From the NCBI GenBank assembly GCA_023420085.1, contig JAEZWQ010000003.1, forward strand, positions 1 to 9,259: 9,259 nt of DNA, written 5' to 3'. The position numbers were made by a program, and so were the translations under genes. Of the stretch, positions 1-5,716 are shown one piece after another (position 1 is the first letter of the stretch; each line of letters opens with the position of its first letter). This DNA is from Bacillota bacterium. Its GTDB lineage: Bacteria; Bacillota; Clostridia; Lachnospirales; Lachnospiraceae. A model generated the notes under the pieces. The model was given only the letters and a program-made list of their open reading frames with translations, had not been told where the DNA came from and did not search any database.

Positions 1-43
1 GAGCCTGATCTAAATTATTTATTTTAATAACTGCTGTATTCAA
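1..43 (-). CDS. 5' end of an unidentified gene running off the left edge
   Basis: On the minus strand a TAAAGGAGTG ribosome binding site (core AAGGAG at 58-53) stands 9 nt before a TTG codon at 43-41. From there the frame stays open to the window edge and reads MNTAVIKINNLDQA. Only about 14 codons are visible, too few to assign a family. The start is supported by the strong Shine-Dalgarno match, its spacing, and a candidate promoter about 110 nt upstream. A short antitoxin-like or enzyme N-terminus are both possible, but nothing seen decides between them. Confidence 0.5.
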   Translation of the reverse strand, partial: MNTAVIKINNLDQA

Positions 44-52
44 TATAATTCA

Positions 53-58
53 CTCCTT
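53..58 (-). promoter_or_regulatory. ribosome binding site selecting a TTG start
   Basis: AAGGAG on the minus strand, 9 nt upstream of the TTG at 43-41. It is the main reason to read the left-edge frame as a real gene. No ATG in that frame lies close by. Confidence 0.55.
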
Positions 59-77
59 TACAAGAAAGAATTATATC

Positions 78-140
78 AAAAAAGATTACCTTAATTAATG
101 CAAAGTGTAACCATTTATCTGCAACAAATTGGGTAATCTT
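78..140 (-). promoter_or_regulatory. long imperfect hairpin with T-run in the leader of the left-edge gene
   Basis: On the minus strand AAGATTACC (140-132) is the exact reverse complement of GGTAATCTT (90-82). Inside it, AATT can pair with AATT. Further in, TGCAGA (123-118) pairs with TTTGCA (104-99), one pair being a G-U wobble, around a 13-nt loop. Together these give roughly 9 + 4 + 6 pairs with small internal loops. The 3' arm runs straight into six Ts (83-78), so the shape is that of an intrinsic terminator or attenuator. It lies between a candidate promoter and the TTG start of the left-edge gene. No known riboswitch class is recognised. Confidence 0.45.
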
Positions 141-149
141 ATTATAACT

Positions 150-178
150 TTTATACCTTTTGAAGAAAGCAATGTGAA
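150..178 (-). promoter_or_regulatory. candidate sigma-A promoter for the left-edge gene
   Basis: On the minus strand TTCACA (178-173, 5 of 6 to TTGACA) and TATAAA (155-150, 5 of 6 to TATAAT) are separated by exactly 17 nt. Transcription would begin near 143, just before the structured leader at 140-78. A second TATAAT at 75-70 has only a weak -35 partner (TTAATT at 98-93, 17 nt away) but would bypass the hairpin. AT-rich DNA produces such matches by chance, so the call is tentative. Confidence 0.4.
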
Positions 179-233
179 ATTCTATAAAAAAGGCATAACC
201 GCTAAGATTCCACCGGATATAAAATAAGTACAG

Positions 234-287
234 AAAAAAGCACATAGCTGAAAGATTTTACTCTTAAAGTCATGTGCTTTGTTTTTT
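234..287. terminator. bidirectional intrinsic terminator
   Basis: AAAGCACAT (237-245) is exactly complementary to ATGTGCTTT (272-280), and an inner AAGA/TCTT pairing extends the stem. On the plus strand the stem is followed by six Ts (282-287). On the minus strand it is followed by a U-run from the A-tract at 239-234. The minus-strand reading terminates the SdpI-family gene, whose stop codon lies about 70 nt upstream. A weaker hairpin without a U-tract (342-336 with 331-325) lies between that stop and this terminator. Confidence 0.75.
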
Positions 288-347
288 AATTGTTCGAAGA
301 TTTAAATGAGACCGAGATTTATCCCTCCCTATAAATAGGAAGTTGTT

Positions 348-719
348 TTACACTCTGTTTCCTCTTTCATCAAAGGTATTCTTTAAAGCTTTTTCAGTAG
401 ATATCATAATTACAACAAAACTTATCATTTGAATTATTGTAATACCAAGTCCTATCCACCCTATACTATCAATTGACTTACTAATCACTGTAGGCATAAT
501 TGAAATTGCCAATATCAACGAAGGAAAAAACATATATATCGACATTCTTGCACAATATTTTTGTGCAAAATCCCATGTATCTTGATTTTTCATAGAACGT
601 TTCGTTCTATACCCACTTGCATTATTAATCGTTTTGAACTTTGGGCATAAATACCAAGTTAATAATAACCCAGCAGGTATTAATAATGTAATAATGAACA
701 TAAAGATCCAAAATCCCAT
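348..719 (-). CDS. SdpI-family small membrane protein
   Basis: A 123-residue integral membrane protein. Hydrophobic segments lie at about residues 2-24, 60-80 and 86-106. Between the first two is the family hallmark GYRTKRSMKN (36-45), followed by W49 and the AQKY segment; the C-terminal TEKALKNTFDERGN also fits the SdpI family (PF13630). The founding member, Bacillus subtilis SdpI, is a longer membrane protein giving immunity to the SdpC toxin and helping control the SdpR repressor. This copy is a single short domain with no toxin or ArsR-type regulator in view, so immunity is not established. The ATG at 719 is preceded by a near-perfect GAGGAGGTG with 6-nt spacing. The gene is separated from guaA by a terminator-like hairpin and followed by a strong terminator, so it is probably its own transcription unit, although no convincing promoter was found. 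Confidence 0.85.
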   Translation of the reverse strand: MGFWIFMFIITLLIPAGLLLTWYLCPKFKTINNASGYRTKRSMKNQDTWDFAQKYCARMSIYMFFPSLILAISIMPTVISKSIDSIGWIGLGITIIQMISFVVIMISTEKALKNTFDERGNRV

Positions 720-725
720 ATTTAC

Positions 726-731
726 ACCTCC
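726..731 (-). promoter_or_regulatory. strong ribosome binding site of the SdpI-family gene
   Basis: GGAGGT within GAGGAGGTG on the minus strand, 6 nt before the ATG at 719-717. It fixes the start of the SdpI-family gene. Confidence 0.8.
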
Positions 732-767
732 TCTACAACTTCAAATATACCATTATCTACTTTCCAC

Positions 768-799
768 AAAAGCCTCCCTCCAAAACGATGGAAGGCTTT
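768..799 (-). terminator. terminator-like hairpin between guaA and the SdpI-family gene
   Basis: On the minus strand AAAGCCT (799-793) pairs with AGGCTTT (775-769), and inside it TCCA pairs with TGGA around a 6-nt loop, leaving a 3-nt CCC/GGG bulge on one side. The stem ends in a short run of four Ts, so it is a moderate intrinsic terminator. It lies about 16 nt past the stop codon of the decayed frame at 815-1008 and about 200 nt past the guaA stop. It is the best candidate for the end of the guaA transcript. Confidence 0.55.
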
Positions 800-897
800 C
801 TATGATCTCCTACCTTATTGCCATTCGGTCAATAAGTATCGTTCGTAAAACTCACTCAATTCAACAACTCCCTTTTGAACCCACTTTTTCAGCTTTT

Positions 898-916
898 TAG
901 TATCAAAATAGTATCA
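898..916. repeat. 11-bp tandem duplication (TAGTATCA twice)
   Basis: On the plus strand TAGTATCA at 898-905 recurs at 909-916 with AAA between, giving an 11-bp period. The length is not a multiple of three, so it shifts the minus-strand frame at 815-1008. Removing one unit heals that frame. Confidence 0.7.
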
Positions 917-970
917 CCAAAGATTTTTTGCACAGTTAATTCGCTAAAACCCACTGTTTTCAAAGCTTTC

Positions 971-998
971 GTAACAGTAATATATTTGTTTCTGTTAC
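971..998. repeat. 7-bp inverted repeat across the guaA stop codon
   Basis: GTAACAG at 971-977 is the exact reverse complement of CTGTTAC at 992-998, with a 14-nt AT-rich loop. The right arm covers the guaA TAA (997-995). It lacks a T-tract on the minus strand, so it is not a typical terminator. It may be a minor mRNA 3' hairpin or a recombinase-type site. Confidence 0.45.
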
Positions 999-2530
999 TC
1001 CAACTCAATCGTTCCAGGTGGCTTAGAAGTCAAATCATACATCACTCTATTGACTCCCTTAACCTCATTAATAATCCTACTCATACAAGTTTTTAACACT
1101 TCATAAGGTATTTCCGTCGCATCAGCAGTCATAAAATCTGAAGTATTAACCGCCCTTAAACATACTGCATAATCATAAGTTCTTTCATCACCCATGACAC
1201 CAACAGATCTCATATTTGTTAAAGCTGCAAAATATTGACCTATACTCTTATCTAATCCTGCCTTTGCAATCTCTTCCCTATATATAGCATCAGCGTCCTG
1301 AACAATATGTACCTTTTCCTCAGTAACCTCTCCAACTATTCTTATGCCAAGCCCTGGCCCTGGGAAAGGTTGTCTAAATACAAGCTTTTCAGGAATACCA
1401 AGCTCTAAACCAGCCTTTCTAACCTCATCCTTAAATAGCATTCTCAAAGGCTCAATTATCTCCTTAAAATCAACATAATCTGGTAATCCACCAACATTAT
1501 GATGGCTCTTAATAACTGCTGATTCACCAAGACCAGACTCTATAACATCAGGATATATTGTACCTTGTGCAAAAAAATCTACCGCACCAATTTTCTTGGC
1601 TTCTTCTTCAAAAACTCTAATAAATTCTTCACCTATAATTTTTCTCTTTGCTTCTGGCTCAACAACACCCTTTAATTTATCATAAAATCTATTAGCAGCA
1701 TTCACTCTTATGAAATTTAAATCGTATTGAGTTGTAAATACTTCCTCAACTTCATCCCCTTCATTTTTTCTAAGTAAACCATGATCAACAAAAATACATG
1801 TCAACTGTTTACCTACAGCTCTAGAGATTAAAACTGCAGCAACTGAAGAATCAACTCCACCAGATAATGCCAAAAGAACCTTTTTATCCCCTATTTTTTC
1901 TTTTAGATCTTTAACCATAGTTTCCACTACAGAATCCATAGTCCAATCACAGCTACATTCGCAAACATTTACTAAGAAATTTCTTAATATCTTCTGCCCC
2001 TCTACACTATGCATGACCTCAGGATGATATTGAACCCCATAAAGCTTTTTATCCTTATTTTCCATAGAAGCAACAGGGCAAACACTTGAATGTCCAGTTA
2101 TCTCAAATTCTTCTGGTACCTTCTCAATATAATCTGTATGGCTCATCCATACAATTGTTTCCGGATTAACATCACTATATAAATTTGAATTTTTGTTAAT
2201 CTTAATATCAGTCTTTCCATATTCACTTACTGGAGCAGTCTTTACAACGCCACCAAGAAGATGAGACATAAGTTGGCAACCATAACATATCCCTAAAATA
2301 GGAATTCCTAAATCAAATATTTCTTTAGTAATTGTTGGAGATGTGTTTTCATAAACACTATTAGGTCCACCAGTAAATATTATACCTTTTGGATTCACAC
2401 TTTTTATTTCATCCAATGTCTTTGTATGCGGCCATACTTCACAATATACATTGTTCTCCCTAACTCTCCTTGCAATTAATTGATTGTATTGCCCACCAAA
2501 ATCAATTACTAGCACCATTTCTTTTGACAT
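995..2530 (-). CDS. guaA: GMP synthase (glutamine-hydrolysing)
   Basis: Catalyses the last step of GMP synthesis in the cytosol: XMP is adenylylated with ATP and then aminated with ammonia from glutamine. The 511-residue protein has the full family layout. The N-terminal class I amidotransferase has nucleophile C82 in GICYGCQ and H169/E171 in QYHPE. The ATP pyrophosphatase domain has the P-loop SGGVDSS at 223-229. The C-terminal dimerisation domain has RQPFPGPGLGIRI at about 386-398 and KPPGTIE near the end. The ATG at 2530 is chosen over an in-frame ATG at 2554 because AAGGAG (2543-2538) sits 7 nt before it and the protein then begins MSKEMVLVIDFGGQ, the usual family start. That start lies inside the end of the upstream lipoprotein gene (29-nt overlap), so translation is probably coupled. 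No purine riboswitch is visible upstream; any control must come from the operon promoter or from translation. Confidence 0.97.
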   Translation of the reverse strand: MSKEMVLVIDFGGQYNQLIARRVRENNVYCEVWPHTKTLDEIKSVNPKGIIFTGGPNSVYENTSPTITKEIFDLGIPILGICYGCQLMSHLLGGVVKTAPVSEYGKTDIKINKNSNLYSDVNPETIVWMSHTDYIEKVPEEFEITGHSSVCPVASMENKDKKLYGVQYHPEVMHSVEGQKILRNFLVNVCECSCDWTMDSVVETMVKDLKEKIGDKKVLLALSGGVDSSVAAVLISRAVGKQLTCIFVDHGLLRKNEGDEVEEVFTTQYDLNFIRVNAANRFYDKLKGVVEPEAKRKIIGEEFIRVFEEEAKKIGAVDFFAQGTIYPDVIESGLGESAVIKSHHNVGGLPDYVDFKEIIEPLRMLFKDEVRKAGLELGIPEKLVFRQPFPGPGLGIRIVGEVTEEKVHIVQDADAIYREEIAKAGLDKSIGQYFAALTNMRSVGVMGDERTYDYAVCLRAVNTSDFMTADATEIPYEVLKTCMSRIINEVKGVNRVMYDLTSKPPGTIELE

Positions 2531-3236
2531 TCTTAATCTCCTTTTCAATTTCATTAAAAATCTTATCTATCCTACTTCTATACTCATTCAAGTTGCCAAA
2601 ACTATCTTCACTCGTATCATCAATATTTATAAACTTCTTTCCTTCATCATCAAACTCTGGCATTTTAATATCTTCATTTTTATGTTTTCGTATAAAATAA
2701 TCATCTAATAGATATGTAAATCCATATTTTTGAGCTTTTTCTTCAAGAAGTTTTTTCTTTTCATCTATATACATCAAATCATAATTGACATCTTTACTTT
2801 TATCAAAGATATTTGCAAGCATAGTATAATTAGATTTTAAATTTTCATAGTAATTTTCATCCATAGGATTTAGCTTCATTATTCTCCCAAAGCCTGAAAT
2901 TTGTGTAAGTATAGACTCATCATTACTACTTAAAAATATATATTCCGGTTTAAACTCTTTAATCTTATTCTTATCCGCTACAAAAAAGGGATCAACGCTG
3001 AATAAATCATCTGCTATTTTTTCAAGTCTCTTAGGTAAATTATTACTTGATAATACGTCTATATCAATATCATAATCATTTAAAAAATCAATGACTACCG
3101 GTGAGAATGTAACTATCTTTTCTGGTATATGTTTTTTCTCTTTAATATCACTATCTATACTAGGCTTAATGCTTTTTGTATCTGCACAGCCAGTTAATAT
3201 AAAAACACATACGAGTATAATCAGATATTTTTTCAT
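2502..3236 (-). CDS. short lipoprotein resembling a FecB/BtuF-type solute-binding protein
   Basis: A 244-residue predicted lipoprotein. It has a KK-positive N-terminus, a hydrophobic core and lipobox LTGC with the lipidated Cys at 17, so it should be anchored outside the cytoplasmic membrane. From about residue 38 (EKIVTFSPVVIDFL) to about 105 (KEFKPEYIFLSSND) it resembles the first lobe of metal-chelate/cobalamin binding proteins. A long charged helix at about 130-170 (YYENLKSNYTMLANIFDKS onward) matches the inter-lobe backbone helix of that class. The second lobe is short and rich in D/E/K, and family members are usually near 300 residues, so the C-terminal lobe looks reduced. No permease or ATPase is nearby, so transport is unproven. 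The ATG at 3236 follows GGAGGG with a 5-nt spacer, 21 nt after yajC. The last nine codons overlap guaA in another frame. Assignment rests on pattern only. Confidence 0.6.
   Translation of the reverse strand: MKKYLIILVCVFILTGCADTKSIKPSIDSDIKEKKHIPEKIVTFSPVVIDFLNDYDIDIDVLSSNNLPKRLEKIADDLFSVDPFFVADKNKIKEFKPEYIFLSSNDESILTQISGFGRIMKLNPMDENYYENLKSNYTMLANIFDKSKDVNYDLMYIDEKKKLLEEKAQKYGFTYLLDDYFIRKHKNEDIKMPEFDDEGKKFINIDDTSEDSFGNLNEYRSRIDKIFNEIEKEIKNVKRNGASN
2538..2543 (-). promoter_or_regulatory. guaA ribosome binding site inside the upstream gene
   Basis: AAGGAG with a 7-nt spacer to the guaA ATG at 2530. It lies within the last coding stretch of the lipoprotein gene, so ribosomes finishing that gene pass directly over it. 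Confidence 0.75.
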
Positions 3237-3257
3237 ACCTTCCCTCCGGTAGTCAAA

Positions 3258-3533
3258 TTAATTTTCTTCTTTATGTTCTACTTCTAATATTGCTTCTTTT
3301 CTTACAGGAATTCTACAATTTTTATTATTACCAAACTCTAGTACAACTACGTCTTCTTCTACCCCAATGATTACTCCATAAAACCCACTAGTTGTCAAAA
3401 CGCTATCGCCAACTTTTATTCTTTGAAGCATTAGATTCTTTTCTTGTTGTCTCTTTTTATTTGGACGTATTGACATAAAATATATCATACCTCCTATAAG
3501 TACTACATACAATAATAATAACATTACTGGCAT
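3258..3533 (-). CDS. yajC: preprotein translocase accessory subunit YajC
   Basis: A 91-residue single-span membrane protein of the SecDF-YajC accessory complex, which assists Sec-dependent export. A hydrophobic helix at residues 2-20 is followed by the hallmark SIRPNKKRQ (21-29) and a small cytosolic domain with VGDSVLTTSGFYGVI (41-55), the typical GD-V-T-GG/F-G-I pattern. The ATG at 3533 lies 3 nt after the tgt stop; an AGAGGA site inside the tgt end is about 9-10 nt upstream. A stronger GGAGGT also occurs inside the gene before Met16, but starting there would cut the membrane helix. tgt followed by yajC is a common order in Firmicutes. The genes that often follow, secD and secF, are absent here and a lipoprotein gene takes their place. 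Confidence 0.93.
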   Translation of the reverse strand: MPVMLLLLYVVLIGGMIYFMSIRPNKKRQQEKNLMLQRIKVGDSVLTTSGFYGVIIGVEEDVVVLEFGNNKNCRIPVRKEAILEVEHKEEN

Positions 3534-3536
3534 AAA

Positions 3537-4664
3537 TTACATTCCTCTCATTCCTAATATCTTTTTTTCTTTATAGCTCTTAAATCTTCCTTCGTCTAAG
3601 GCCTGTCTTATTTCTTCCATCATTTTATTATAAAAATATAAATTATGCAATACGCATAGTCTTAGACCTAGGATTTCCTTTGCCTTTAATAAATGTCTTA
3701 TATACGCTCGGCTAAATCTTTTGCATGCAGGGCATCCACATCCTTCTTCTATAGGCCTATCGTCCTTTTCATACTGCTTATTAAATAAATTTAGCTTTCC
3801 TCTATTAGTATATACATGTCCATGTCTACCATTTCTTGTAGGATATACACAATCGAAAAAATCTACTCCTCTTTCTACAGCTTCTAATATATTTTCTGGT
3901 GTTCCAACTCCCATAAGATATGTAGGCTTATTTTTAGGCAAATATGGTACAACTTCCTCTAAAACATTATACATTTCTTCATGAGTTTCACCGACAGCCA
4001 ATCCTCCAATTGAATATCCTGGCAAATCAAGTTCACTAATTATCTTTGCATGTTCAATTCTAATATCATTTTCAATTCCACCTTGATTTATTCCAAAAAG
4101 CATCTGCTCTTTATTTAAGGTATCATCTAATGTATTAAGATATTCAATCTGCTTTTTGCATCTATAAAGCCATCTTGTAGTTCTATCAACTGATGATTTT
4201 ATATAACTTCTATCAGCCTTTGATGGCGGACACTCATCAAAAGCCATGGCTATAGTAGAAGCTAAATTTGATTGTATTTGGATACTTTCTTCTGGCCCCA
4301 TAAAGATTTTTCTTCCATCAATATGAGAATTGAAATATACCCCCTCTTCTTTTATCTGTCTCATCTTTGCTAAAGAGAAAACTTGAAACCCGCCACTATC
4401 AGTCAGCATTGGCCCATCCCATGCCATAAACTTCCTAAGGCCGCCCATTTCCTTAACTAGGGCATCCCCAGTTCTTACATGCATATGATATGTATTAGAC
4501 AACTCTATTTGGCAACCAACTTCTTTTAAATCGTAAGCATCAACTCCACCTTTAATAGCTGCAACTGTTCCAACATTCATAAATAACGGAGTTTGTACGG
4601 TCCCATGAGGTGTAACAAATTCTGCCCTTTTAGCTCTACCTTCTATTTTTAATAACTTATACAT
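3537..4664 (-). CDS. tgt: tRNA-guanine transglycosylase
   Basis: Exchanges guanine 34 in the anticodon of GUN tRNAs (Asp, Asn, His, Tyr) for the queuosine precursor preQ1; some clostridial relatives are reported to accept queuine. At 375 residues it has the normal length and all key residues. The general acid/base Asp is D89 in LTDSGGFQ, substrate Asp D143 in FDECPP, and the base-recognition loop GINQGG is at 191-196. GVGTPE is at 252-257 and the nucleophile is D271 in FFDCVYPTR. The zinc site is C309, C311, C314 and H340, with spacings matching the Zymomonas enzyme. The ATG at 4664 follows the stop of the upstream gene by one base (TAAGATG) with only a weak AGGTTG upstream, so initiation probably depends on coupling. 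queA, its frequent upstream partner, is replaced by the lactonase-family gene. Confidence 0.97.
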   Translation of the reverse strand: MYKLLKIEGRAKRAEFVTPHGTVQTPLFMNVGTVAAIKGGVDAYDLKEVGCQIELSNTYHMHVRTGDALVKEMGGLRKFMAWDGPMLTDSGGFQVFSLAKMRQIKEEGVYFNSHIDGRKIFMGPEESIQIQSNLASTIAMAFDECPPSKADRSYIKSSVDRTTRWLYRCKKQIEYLNTLDDTLNKEQMLFGINQGGIENDIRIEHAKIISELDLPGYSIGGLAVGETHEEMYNVLEEVVPYLPKNKPTYLMGVGTPENILEAVERGVDFFDCVYPTRNGRHGHVYTNRGKLNLFNKQYEKDDRPIEEGCGCPACKRFSRAYIRHLLKAKEILGLRLCVLHNLYFYNKMMEEIRQALDEGRFKSYKEKKILGMRGM

Positions 4665-4665
4665 C

Positions 4666-5715
4666 TTATTTCAACCTAACAAATCTAATGCAATTTGGAT
4701 GATATACATCAATAGGCCTTTGAGTCATATATATCAACTTCTTTTCATAATCAACTTCAAATACTGTAAGTTGATTAGATTCATGGTTAACACTAACTAA
4801 ATACTTGTCATTTGGGAAAAATTGGATATCCTTTGGAAATTCTCCACTTATAGGTAGGTTAAAATCAATTTCCATCAGTCCTGTTTCCTTATCTCTTTTG
4901 ATAAATGTTACAGAATTATCCTCCACCATAGAAGCTAGTATATATGTTCCTGCATGATTTCTTGTTATGGCATATGGTGCTGATGCCTCAGACATACCTT
5001 TTCCCAATAACTTAATTTTTTGAATACTAGTAAACTCCGGTTTATGCTCATCAGAACTATATTTAAATGCTTCTATCTGTTTATTTTTAGTTCCAACCGT
5101 ATATGCAAATCTTCCTGTCTGTGAAAATACGATTTCCCTAGGTCCTGAATTTAATTCACATGGAATTATTGAAGTTTGATTAAGCGTACCATAGTCCCTA
5201 TCTATATCATAAACTATATAATTATTTTGACTCAAATCTGCCACACATAAAAACTTCTCAAATGGAGTTAGTTTACAGCATGAAACATGAGGCCTATAAC
5301 TATCTTCATAAGGTTTCCCCATACCCTTGAAAAATATTTCATCTGTTATTTTATCAAAGCTACCATCCTCATTTAAAGAAATCATTGTAACCTTTCCATC
5401 ATGGTAACCTGCTACATAAATATACTTACCATCTGTATCTATATCAATATAGCACCCTCTCATTCCATTTATACCTATTTCACTTAGACACTCTAATTCA
5501 CCGTCATCTTTAATTTTATAGGCTCTTAGTCCTGCATCTTGGATTGCATATAGAATCTTTTTATTATCATCAATTTTTATAAATGATGGATTTGATATTT
5601 CTACTTCTTTTCTGAATTTTAGCTTTCCTTCTTCCATATCAATATCAAAAATGCTTATACCCTTAGCTTTTGATCGTGTATACGAACCTACGTATGCAAC
5701 ATATTCTCCGAACAT
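4666..5715 (-). CDS. lactonase-family seven-bladed beta-propeller protein
   Basis: A 349-residue cytosolic protein of the lactonase family (PF10282), which includes the beta-propeller 6-phosphogluconolactonases. Family signatures are YVGSYT (8-13), SNPSFIKID (41-49), RPHVSCCKLTPFEKFLCVAD (141-160) and SGPREIVFSQTGRFAYTV (190-207). SAPYAITRNHAGTYILAS (245-262) and EFPKDIQFFPNDKYLVSVN (292-310) also recur at blade spacing. No signal peptide is seen. In the usual PHxH motif the second His is replaced (PHVS), so 6-phosphogluconolactone should not be assumed as substrate. The start is ATG 5715, because AAAGG lies about 6 nt upstream and the stop of the preceding gene is one base away (TAATATG). 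An in-frame ATG at 5733 would overlap that gene and has no ribosome binding site. It sits between a degenerate GH13 gene and tgt and may act with the former. Confidence 0.85.
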   Translation of the reverse strand: MFGEYVAYVGSYTRSKAKGISIFDIDMEEGKLKFRKEVEISNPSFIKIDDNKKILYAIQDAGLRAYKIKDDGELECLSEIGINGMRGCYIDIDTDGKYIYVAGYHDGKVTMISLNEDGSFDKITDEIFFKGMGKPYEDSYRPHVSCCKLTPFEKFLCVADLSQNNYIVYDIDRDYGTLNQTSIIPCELNSGPREIVFSQTGRFAYTVGTKNKQIEAFKYSSDEHKPEFTSIQKIKLLGKGMSEASAPYAITRNHAGTYILASMVEDNSVTFIKRDKETGLMEIDFNLPISGEFPKDIQFFPNDKYLVSVNHESNQLTVFEVDYEKKLIYMTQRPIDVYHPNCIRFVRLK

Positions 5716-5716
5716 A

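Larger units (their letters stand above)
815..1008 (-). pseudogene. short decayed reading frame broken by an 11-bp tandem duplication
   Basis: In the frame +1 to guaA, a stretch open from within the guaA 3' end reads ITVTKALKTVGFSELTVQKI and soon hits a TGA. The continuation lies in another frame (WVQKGVVELSEFYERYLLTE), ending at TAA 817-815. At the junction the motif TGATACTA occurs twice, 11 bp apart (916-909 and 905-898). Deleting one 11-bp unit joins the two frames into 60 codons without a stop. The restored peptide is charged and mixed, as in a soluble alpha-helical protein end, and is followed within 16 nt by a terminator-like hairpin. I do not recognise the family. It could be the C-terminal remnant of a gene from an element once inserted at guaA, or a chance frame. 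The 1008 boundary is arbitrary: it is the first in-frame TTG and has no ribosome binding site. Confidence 0.4.

Noticed and set aside
24..245. A 73-codon minus-strand open frame between the left-edge gene and the terminator
   Set aside because: It starts inside the bidirectional terminator, has no ribosome binding site, and overlaps the promoter, leader and real start of the left-edge gene.
878..955. AACCCACT repeated at 878-885 and 948-955 as possible att or binding sites
   Set aside because: Only 8 bp are shared, with no extension and no relation to the guaA end; this is within chance for such a region.
634..1096. Two plus-strand open frames (634-900 and 875-1096)
   Set aside because: They run antisense to the SdpI-family gene, the intergenic hairpin and guaA, lack ribosome binding sites, and read as low-complexity shadow peptides.
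2531..2554. Longer guaA start at 2554
   Set aside because: The extra residues MKLKRRLR are not typical of GuaA, and the ATG at 2530 has a well-placed AAGGAG.
2531..2900. Purine riboswitch upstream of guaA
   Set aside because: The upstream region is coding sequence for the lipoprotein, and the conserved purine aptamer core was not found.
3486..3494. Strong GGAGGT inside yajC as an alternative start signal
   Set aside because: It sits only one base before Met16, too close to act on it, and starting at Met16 or Met20 would destroy the membrane helix.
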